Shown here: positions 41,001 through 52,000 of the stretch, piece by piece | Position numbering within the stretch: the stretch's first letter is position 1 | How the letters are laid out: each line of letters opens with the position of its first letter | From: Piezodorus guildinii | Taxonomy: Eukaryota > Arthropoda > Insecta > Hemiptera > Pentatomidae | Direction: 5' to 3' | DNA: 64,000 nt | NCBI GenBank assembly: GCA_023052935.1 | Contig: CM041293.1 | Span: forward strand, 177,001,600 to 177,065,599 | Made by a program: the position numbers and the translations under genes | The notes under the pieces: generated by a model | What the model was told of the DNA's origin: nothing | The model's database searches: none | Seen by the model: the letters and a program-made list of their open reading frames with translations, nothing else

Positions 41001-44000
41001 CGCATGCAATTTTTCGATAGAACTGAGCAAGAAGACGATGGATATCAATTACACCCTGAGGACCAAGCACCCGAGGATGTGGAAGGAGAGGGACATCGAC
41101 CACCCTATTTTAAACGACATCAGGGATAAAATGTAAGTTAGAAGTCATCACCTTCAGATCTATCTTTCCTTGATGTTTGAAGCGATCCGTAAAGGACAAG
41201 AAGACATGATAATATTTACGCATGGGCATTAAAAGAATGATATAAGATTGAACGTTGGTAAAACTAAGTCATAATCATAGGTTCCAAACATCTCGTTAAT
41301 TCCCTTCCTTAGTATCCCTTACTAGTACCTTAACGGACTACCTATCATTTCCATAATACCGTTAGAAATCTTGGAGTCATCTTCGAACAAAACCTTTATG
41401 TAATAACCATGTTTCCAATATCAGTCGCAATTCCATCTGTACTCTTAACCTCTTTTCAAGATGCGTGATGCACTGCCTTTCAAAGTTCCTCGACTCCTGT
41501 TTCTTCCCTCGTCTTCCCACTTCGACTATAGCTGTCTGGTGTTCGGAGGATTGTCTGGCGGACTTGACTTGAGACTGAAAGGCTTATGAAATGTTTTATT
41601 AGATTAATCTTCGAGTCCCCAGACGCTCCAGCATCTCCAACAGGTATGCCGAGTTGAAGTGGCTCAATCCAGTTTCTCAGCGACATGACAGTATTTCCTA
41701 GGAGTATTCCTATTTTGTACTTTCAATACCAAAAATTCATTTAGCATAAGATCCGCCAGCCCATTAACCTCTATTTTCCTTCTCATATACATCTTCCTAT
41801 AAAAATTCTTATAAGAAGGTATATCTGAGGCGGTCGTGAAAAACTGGATAACTCGAGTTATATAACACCACGTATTGGTCCCTCAGACCGTCTCCTACGT
41901 CGTGTTAAATTGGTTAAAGAAATTTCTTGGTGGAAGAAATTTCAGGTGGAAAGAAAGCTGTATGTTATAACTAAATTTTGGGTATTACGTTAAGTTTAAG
42001 TCACTCACCTGTAAAATGAAAGATTTTGATTTACCACTTATTCACGACCGCCATAGATATACAAGTTTATGGGGGAGCCCGTGGCTGGGTGGCTAGCGCG
42101 CTAGTCTCTAACGCTAAAGGTTGTGAGTTCGAATCCCAGTCTCAACGGGACTTTTTAAAGCATTTAATTAAAAGGGATAGCCCCAGTATGTGAGACCCGT
42201 CAGCCAACGGTGGCCACCACAAAAATAGGCGTGGGGAGTGATGACCCTACCCTATAAACTTTCATCGAGAAACGTGAATGTATTCTCCCAGTCTAATACA
42301 CCACGGCCTGTCGCGCCAGCGAAAAAAAAAAAATATATATACAAGTTTATGGTTTTTATCAGTTGTCGTCCGAACAATAGCTGTTTAATATCAACATTAA
42401 TAATTCATCTGCTAAAAGAGAAAAAAAAAATGTTTTGTTAAATTATAAAGCAAAATTTCACATGATCAGATCTTTTACTTCCTTTAGAGTAGGTTATCCT
42501 TTTCTAAAACTTATTCTGAACACCTTTAAAACAGAGCATATTTCAGACCATATATCATTATAAAATACACAATGATAGCACATGTCATAAGAAATTCACA
42601 TCCTAACCCTCTTCCATGGAGGATGGTCAAGAAATTTTCCTCTAGCTCTGAATATTAGGGATTTTGGATTGTGAAGTGAGTGAGTAAATATAATAAGATG
42701 AATTGTATTGTAAATTAAGATAATTATAATAAGTGGACTTGGAGAGTTTATGCCAAAGGCCTGACTGAACAGTTATATGAGCGGAGTGAACATGTTGTAA
42801 ATATACAGGGTTTTTACTTTCCCTTACTATATATTGTAAGGGAAAGTATTGCGATCGTGAAAATTTTCAAATTCCAGTTTCAACGGAAATACACATTTTA
42901 GGGTTCCCCTAGTCCAAATAAGAAGTCCCGCAAAAAGGTCTGTGTTGTGTGGGGAACTCCCGGGCGGAAACAGTAAGTCCTATGAAACTGAAATTTCATA
43001 TTTAAGACAAATATATGCCCGAGACGTTACAAAACCATTTTCATCAAAATGAGCTTACCAGAAGAGCCCCTTTATACCATGCATTTTGCACCTTTTTTCG
43101 ATTTTCTCGAAAACGGTTCCGACGATTTTGATTAAACTCGCTATATCGATGAAAATTTAATGGGCTTTATAATCATGTACGTTTTATTTGATTAAAATAG
43201 TCTGACAAGGCTTAAATGCCGATATTTTAACTGTACCATTTGTAGTAAAAAAACAGTTAAATTTTATTTGAGCGAATTTAAAAAACAAACTAAAGGAGAA
43301 AACTGAAAAAATATTTGTAAATTTTTTGTTTTTGAACATAAGAGCAGTAACATACATGTATGATATACCGTTAATAAGCTAAAGATTTTAGAAAAAATAT
43401 TATCTCATACAAAAGCTTTTAAAAGTTAATAGAGAATGATGAAAATGAAGATAAAACTAACTGATTATTTTAGATAATAATATAATAGATTTTTTAATAA
43501 AAACATGCTTTATATAAATTCAATTTAATTAATTCCTTAATAGTTTCACTATTATTATCTCTAACTGTTTTTGAAAATTCTTTCATTGATTTTAAAAATG
43601 GAGGTAAATGAAAGTCGGTGTTGCCCGCACCAGATTTTTTTTGTTGTTTTAACTTAAAATTTTTAAAAATTAGGAAGGTTTTCATCGAATCAGACTCAAT
43701 TTAATTCCTTTTCAGCATCTAAAGATGTTAGCTGAGTTACACTTAAGTATTTTTCATGTGAGGTTTGGATTTTTAGCCATATTGCGGAATAACCATGCAT
43801 ACTATATTTTGACAAAGTTTCATAAATAGCAAAATCATTGATACAATGGAATATAGACCTCTACAAATAACAAGAAGAAAAAAAAAGTACAAAAACAGAA
43901 TGGTAAAATAAATGCACAAATTTAAATTTAACAAGATGTGTATATACATTAGCATGCAAACTTTTCCTATCAATATCTAGAGAACTATGCAGATTAATCT

Positions 44001-45932
44001 AAGGATGAAATTACTTCAATAAATTTCATTAATATGAAATAAAAAAAACAATGATAAATAACAATTATAAGTAAATAAAATACATAATAACATATATATG
44101 TTATGAATATTAATCAAATGTAAAAAAAAAGAACTAGACATCCTTGACTTAAAGTGATCTTAAAACCCTTTTAAATCTAGGAGAGATAAGCATTTTTTCA
44201 CACAGAATTTTAAAATATTATAATTCAATGGTTTTAAAAGAATAAGAAGATAAAATTGTTCATACGACTGTAAAATCTTCATTATGAAAATTTTTTAAAA
44301 ATTGTATTATGTTTTATCAACCTCCAAGGAAACTTTAAACCATTAAAAACATATTTAATTTTTGTACCGTTAAAAACTTTTGAAACGATTTCCTTATCAT
44401 TAGGTTTCTTAACAAATTGCCTTATATGGGTGATAAGATTCCGGTTTGGGGGTATGCTGGTGATTTGGTACTCCTAGGTGAAGACACGGAAACCATAAAA
44501 TTAAATACAAGTGTTTTAATAAAAACAGGTAAAGAAATAGTACTCGAAATAAATACGATAAGACGAATATAAGATTAGTAGCAGAAATGGTGGCGATCTT
44601 GATAATATTAATATATCAGGGCATACTTTTGAACAAGTAGAGAAATTCAAGTATTTAGGTTCAATGATAACAAAAAAAATGAAAAATCCAGAAAGAAATA
44701 AAGTCCGGGTTAAAGGTGGGAAATGCGTGTTATTATTCAGTTTCTGAATTACTTAGCTCGCGGCTACTGTCTAAAAACTTAAAGGTTAGAATTTATAAAA
44801 CTATTATCCTTCCGACGGTTCTTTACGGATGTGAAACGTGGCCGCTTACTTTGAAGATGAACAACGGCTTAAGGTTTTCGAAAATAAGGTACTGCGTAAA
44901 ATATTTGGTCCGAAGAAGAGATGAGACCACTGGGTTAGAAGGTTTAGAAGGTTGCACAACGCGGAATATAATTGAGTTGATAGCATCGCGGAGACTTAAA
45001 TGGCGCGTAAAGTTGTGGACTCGGCGAGGAACGGGAAGATGTATTTGCTGAACCGACTGGTAGGCGTCCGAAAGGTAGGCCGAAGCGTCGATGGGAGGAT
45101 TGCATTAAGGCTGATCTGGGGGCTTGGGCTTGACCGGCGAACATTGGACGAGTCTGTGCAGGCGAAGTTTGGTGGTATCGGTAATCCTATTATTATTATT
45201 ATTATTAGGTTTCTTATCTTATATAATAAACATCAATTGCAAAATTAAGAGATCATAATTTATTTAGAAGAGGAAGATGGTTATTGATATATAGTAAGAT
45301 GGATATTTAATTAATTAAAATAGGTACCACTTATGTGTTTTCTTTCTGATGACCGCACCTCCAACCACCTTTCTCATCTAATATTCTCAACAGTCAACTA
45401 AAACTCCATCATAATTTATTTATTTGTTTTAAAATGTGATTTTACATTTTTTCAAATTTTCTTATTCTTATTCCATAAAAAAAGCGCTGCAAATTATTAC
45501 ACAATGGTTTATTATTTCCAAATAACAATATTAGGGTATAACTGTTTATATGGCTGTTGATAGGCAATTAAGTAATATGAAAAGCAATAATTCAAAGCAT
45601 CATATCATAACACTACCAGTTATTTCAAAACGCAATATCTTAGCTAGTTGTTAACCAATTTCAATGATTCTTTTTTCTTTTTTACCAAAAATTAATTCTC
45701 TATCAAATGGCACTAAAAGCACTAATGTTTGGTATTTATTCATTTATTTACTAGTTTGATTATTGAAAATAATAAACCAATAGGACATATATTAGTTCTG
45801 AATTATTACTTCTCATTTTAATATGAGCAGTTTAAAAATAATAATAAAAAAAAAGTGTTAATATATTCTCAAAACAAACAAATTACTATATAATTGCCTT
45901 GCTCCTTCATTCTTCATTAATAATATACAAAA

Positions 45933-46002
<70 letters not shown>

Positions 46003-49000
46003 ATATATTTATTTATTTATTTTTTAAATCTGTTGGTCATTTCTTGGTAGTGTTAATCATTAAAACTAAATTTCAATTTTCTAACATTGAAAATTTTAAT
46101 ATAAATTGGGACCTGCCTGTCGTGCAATGGCATAACAACTTAACATGGTCACTGGCCACTTAATTTTGCCGACATTTCGGCTCAAGCTTGTGAGCCGTCA
46201 TCATGTCATTACTGAGCCATGTTGAAGCATAAACACAGTTGAGAAAAAGACTGACTCTTGACTATTCTACCTATAATAGTTTCTATAGTCAACTATACAT
46301 CCTCAATATAAAACAGTTTTAGCTATGCTGTTCTTCGGAGGGAAGGTAAAATGGAGACCCTGAATCTAACCAATGTCAGGTACTTGTTATGGATACTTAT
46401 TCTAATTACACCTGAATATAAAATTTAAAAACCCCACTGTGGCATCATCAGATTAGCTACAGTAGCATAGAGTGATATTAAATGAACAAACAATCTAACA
46501 TAGATTAATTAAATTTTCAACTCATCCAATAATTAATGTTCTAATCCTATAACATATGGCTTTTAATTGTTAATATTTTTAAGTTTGGTGGAAATCAACT
46601 TGTCATATTGCTACTATTCAGTTGTTTATTTAAGGATTCTATTTAAATAATTAAATGTTAATTTTATTTAAAAAGTTTACATAATGGTGACCTTCATTCG
46701 CTATACAACATTGATGGCAAAAGTGTGTTTATTCGTAATACTATTGTTTTGCTCATGTTTTTGTTTTTATATTTCTAGGTAATGATATCCACACGAGGTT
46801 ATATTTTTAAAACATTTTATAAGGAGACATGTATTATGAAATATCATATTATAAAGTTTTTTTAAAACAGTATGAGCACTCAGACCAAACAACTGTAGAT
46901 ATAAATTTAGATTAATTCTCTCATACAAAATAAAACACGAGCAAAGTGAGATCAGAAATCAGCCAAAAAAAAAAAATTAAAAAATAACAAAATACAAACT
47001 AACTTCACAGCTAATTTGGCACTTAAAACCAAGTACTTAAACATATTAAATAGGCTTGTCAAGTTGTTGGCCAATGTAGATGGTATAGATATTGTGAAAC
47101 ACTGAAACGGGGCTTTTCTGAAGTAAATGGTAATGGAAGAAATTCTCAAGCCCAGAGTGACAGTTACTATATTCTTCTTCACATGGGGAGACAGGCCATA
47201 TAGGTCCTTGGCGATAAAACTAACCGATTATTTTAGATAATAATATAATAGATTTTTTTATAAAACAATGTTTCTAAAAAAATTCAATTTAATTAATTCT
47301 TTAATAGTTTCACTTATTTTTACCTCTAACTGTATTTGAAAATTCTTTAACAGATTTTAAAATCAGGGGTAAGGCATGTGTTGCCCGCACCAGATTTGTT
47401 TTTGTGGGTGGCATCCACTAGACTGATGGGCCTCACATTTCAGAGGAGAGTCTGTGAGTGAATCCCCTTTAATTATTTTTTTTGTTAAGTCCGGATGAGA
47501 CTGGGATTCCAACTCATAACATTTGGCTATGTAATCCAGCTTGCTAGTCACACAGCCACGTGCTAACCTTCAATTTTAATTCATCATATTAATTTGGGTA
47601 TATCGCTTTCAGACAATTTGGTGTTTTACCCCAGAGAAAGGGACACCCAGCTATATTCTTGTACAAGGTGTTACCCATAGATGCATCCCTGTACGATGTT
47701 GAGCTGATCCTTAGAATAGGGTACATGGTACAGGATCTGAGCCAGCTGCTCGCAGGACCCAATCCGGACGGGTACATATTCATCATAGACATGGCCAACG
47801 TCACTTTGGGACACATCCTACGTAACCCGTTGACTCTGTACGCCACGGCTCTTAAATATGCTCAGGTAACTTGATCTATTTGTATTAAATATGAATATTA
47901 CACTTGAAAATGAACTTATACTAACAGCTAACTATGCAGAAATACAAAATAATATGCATTCAGACCCTGAGTAAAATCATTTTTTGGCCTAGAAATAATA
48001 TCAATTCCTTACGTATAATACAAAGGGGTTGTAGAAGTAAATGTTTTTATAAATAGAAAAATATCTATAAATAGGTGTTTTATAGATAACATTAAAAAAA
48101 TAACTAATTATTGCTCACTATATTGTAATATACCCATTTTTTATAATTATAGTATTTATTTATTTATTATTTGATTATTGTGTTAGGCAGGCTAACGATA
48201 GGATAAAAGTGAAATTTAAATTTAAATAGCAGCTCCTGTTTGGTTGTTTGTTTACAAACATAGCATCCATTCTGAATGCTAAGAAAAAAGGTCACTAGCA
48301 GGTATCTTTGTACCTGTAGGGTCAGTTAGTTTTGTCAGAGTTTTGGAGTGGAACCTGAGCGAGGTAGGAGCTGCTGTCTGAACATGGAGAATAATTATAG
48401 TTAGCCTGCATATTGTTTGCATTATGTTTGTAAGTTATAATTATAATTAAAAAGTTAAATAATAAAAATGTGCCTGATTGTCAAGAACCCATACCATACC
48501 CTGAGAGTAAATGAGTTATAATGAAGTAAATATTGTGGTAATTAATTTTTTTACTTTCACTTACTATATATAGTAAAGGGAAGTATTGCGGTCGTGAAAA
48601 TTTCCGAGCCCGAGACGTGACAAAACTTTTTTCATCAAAATGAGCTTACCAGAAGAGGCACTTTATACTATGCATTTTGCACCTTTAACTCGCTATATTG
48701 ATGTAAAATTTAATGGGCTTTAATATCATGTAGGTTTTATTCTGATTAAAATGGTCTGACAGGGCTTAAATGCCGATATTTTAAATTTTCTTCCCCTAAA
48801 GTACCTTTAATTTTGTAGATTCAATAAAAATAACTATATTATCTTGTTAACACTGATGAAAAACAGGTAAATATATAAATTGAATAAATTTGATACCTAA
48901 CTAAAGGAGAAAACAGAAAAAATATTTTTTTAATGCAATTTTTCGTTTTTGAACATAAGAGCAGTAATATACATGTATGATATACCGTTGGAAAGCTAAA

Positions 49001-52000
49001 GATTTTAGAAGAAATATTATCTCATACACAAGCTTTTAAAAGTTAATAGAGAGTGATGAAATGAACATAAAACTAACTGATTATTTTAGATAATAATATA
49101 ATAAAATTTTTAATAAAACACATGTTTTTATATAAATTCAATTTAATTAATTCCTTAATAGTTTCACGAATTTTTATCTCTAACTGTTTTTAAAAATTAT
49201 TTCATTGATTTTAAAAATGGAGGTAAGTGAAAGTCGTGTGTTGCCCGCATCAGATTTTTCTTAAAAGAATATTTTTAAAAATTAGTATATTATAATATAT
49301 TAAAATATAAGCTAAATTTGATTTTACTTTTATCTTTTATAAAGGAAGGTTCATGCTGCACTATTAGAGGTTTTCATTTTATGAACGGCGGACCTATATT
49401 GGAAACATTTCTGAACATGTTGAAACCGTTTATCAATGCAGACGTATGGAAACTGGTAAGAAGTGTTTTTTTACTGTGTAATTATTTTTTTTTAAATTAT
49501 TTTTCATGGGACTACAAAAATGATTTTGATCAATAGATTTTTTTTATGATTCTGTTATAAAATTTTGAATAAGAACTATACTTTGTTCTAAATTAGTTTA
49601 CAATTTTACAAACATAACTTTTTTTACTTTTCAAAGATAAATACGCATGAAAAAACAACAGGCCTAGAAAAACATTTCGATCCTGAAGAGATCCCTAAGG
49701 ATTATAACGGAAAAGGTCCTTCAGTAGAAGAGCTCTGCAGTAAGTGTATTTTATAAGATTATTTTACTTTACTCTTACATAATTAGTATCAATAGATCTA
49801 ATAATATTAATATAATGAATTAATTAACAGAAAATGAAAATAGAATATGTTTGTTCAACTTCAACAGAAATAAGGGGTCATCTGTAGTATAGAGGCTATC
49901 ATAATATTTCCAAAAAGTCTTCTATACCCACAGTCATAGGTTCAAACCCTGCAGGTGGCCCTAGGATTTCATAAAGGAAGTAAAAAATCCTTGGTTATGA
50001 CATTCTTTGGAAGGGGATGTATAGGTATTATTTTTAATTTTACTGTATTATTAAGATACAGTATAGGTGATTGATAATGACAGAAAAGAAAATTAAACAA
50101 TTAAAAAATGAGTAAAATTGAAAACACAGGAAAAGAAAAAGAAAGTTATTAAAAACTAAAAAAGAAATAGTTAATACTATTGGACCAGCTCCTGCTTTGT
50201 ACAATTGAAATTAGAAAGAAGAGTCATTTATGTTTAAAATATCTCTGCCTGACCGATTTAGAGTTTTTAGTTAAGAAAAGTACAATTAGCAAAAAAAATA
50301 GGTTTAATTTTTAATGTAAATTCATTATTATATTTAAACATTGGCAGAAATGAAAAACATGAATAAATTTTTTAAAGTTTATTTGTTTTTTATTTTAAAT
50401 TGAGGCACAGATAACGGAAAATTTAATTTTCCCATATAAAGAAAATTGAACTGCTATGTATGTATTCAAAAAATTTGAAATAATAAAGTTTCCTATCCTA
50501 TTAGGTTATAATTATTTTATATTTCTAATGAACTATTTAAAGTTAAATTAAGTTTCCATAGGCAACCCATTTAGTTTACAGTAAAACATCTGCTTTCATG
50601 AAATATTAAATAACAATTTTAGTTAAAAAATTTAAAGCAACTTACCATTTATATTAACAACATGTGTACTAAATGGAAGAATATAACTTGCACGATCCTG
50701 TACATTTCACTATTATAAACCCCACTTTACCAATAACTTATGTTCATAACTTTGGGCTTAGAACAAACTTATATTAACTTGTACAATTTAATTTATAGCA
50801 TATTAAATTTTCAAAAATCTTGTGCTTCTCAACGGTATATTATACCCTATGTTATAATATAAACCTTCAAGGAAACAATGCCCTTAATGATGGTGAAAAC
50901 TGTACCAAAATCCGTCTTGTAATTTAGGAGAAGATAGCGAAAAATAAAATTGCGTTAACACTTTAAGTATATAAAGATATCAACATAAGTGAACAGCCAG
51001 ATGCCAAATAGAATAATAAAATAGAAAATATAACTATAAAGGAGACTGTATATAAATTGAAATGGGGATTAAAACATTAAGAAGTCCATTATATCTGTGG
51101 CGGTTATGAATAAGTGGTTAAGTCAAAATCTTTCATTTTACAGATGAGCGACTTAAAGTTTTACGTAATACCAAAATAGAGTTATTAATTACAGCTTTCT
51201 TTAAAACTAAAATTTCGTCCACCAAGAAATTTCTTTAAGCAATTTAACATGACGTAGGAGAAGATCTGAGGAAGCGATACGTGAAGATAACTAATTTTTT
51301 ATATAACTCGAGTTATCTAGTTTTTCCCGACCACCACAGATATGTAATAATAAGCAATAATAGAAAGCAAAATAAATATACAAATGAAAGGAGGTTGTGC
51401 CTGACCTTCTCTCCACAAAGTACAGAAGCTGAATAATAGAGAGTTTAACGGCTAAAAACACAAGTCTATGAGTAAATAATTACATATTGTGCTAATAAAT
51501 AGATGATAATAAATAGTGTTTTTACTATTTTCTATGGGGTCATGGGGAAAGTAAATGGGTAGCGGCTAACATAATAATCGTGGATTTAAACCTGGCAGGT
51601 AGCTCTAGAATATTTTAATGGGAGTAAAAAATTCATAGTTATGCTGTCCTTCGGAGGGGATGTAAAAAGGTGGTCCCGAGCCGGTTTGATATCACGTACA
51701 CACTAAAGATACAATCCTAATTAAATCTGGATAGGCAACATTAAGGACTTCCACTGTAGCATCATCTGATAAGCAACAGTAACATAAAGTGAAAATTAAT
51801 GAATAAACAAACTAACAACATGTATAACCAAACAAAAACTTCCTTGAATAATTAAATATTTATATTTGTTCACAGAAAAGTATTACAACATGATAAGGGA
51901 GTACAAGCCATGGTTTGAATATGAGGAGACACTGAGGGTCGACGAAAAGAAAAGACCACCTGATAGCAAAGTAGACGATGGGTTACAAGGTTCATTCAGA

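Larger units (their letters stand above)
45870..46493 (+). repeat. Dispersed segmental duplicate, copy 1
   Basis: Matches 57250-57690: AACAAACAAATTACTATATAA, TTGGTCATTTCTTGGTAG, ATTAATATAAATTGG-type blocks and a SINE-A whose tRNA-like head is degenerate (GGCATAACAACTTAACATGG). In this copy a TA tract is expanded and the SINE middle is replaced by a hammerhead-bearing repeat (46152-46315). Confidence 0.8.
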
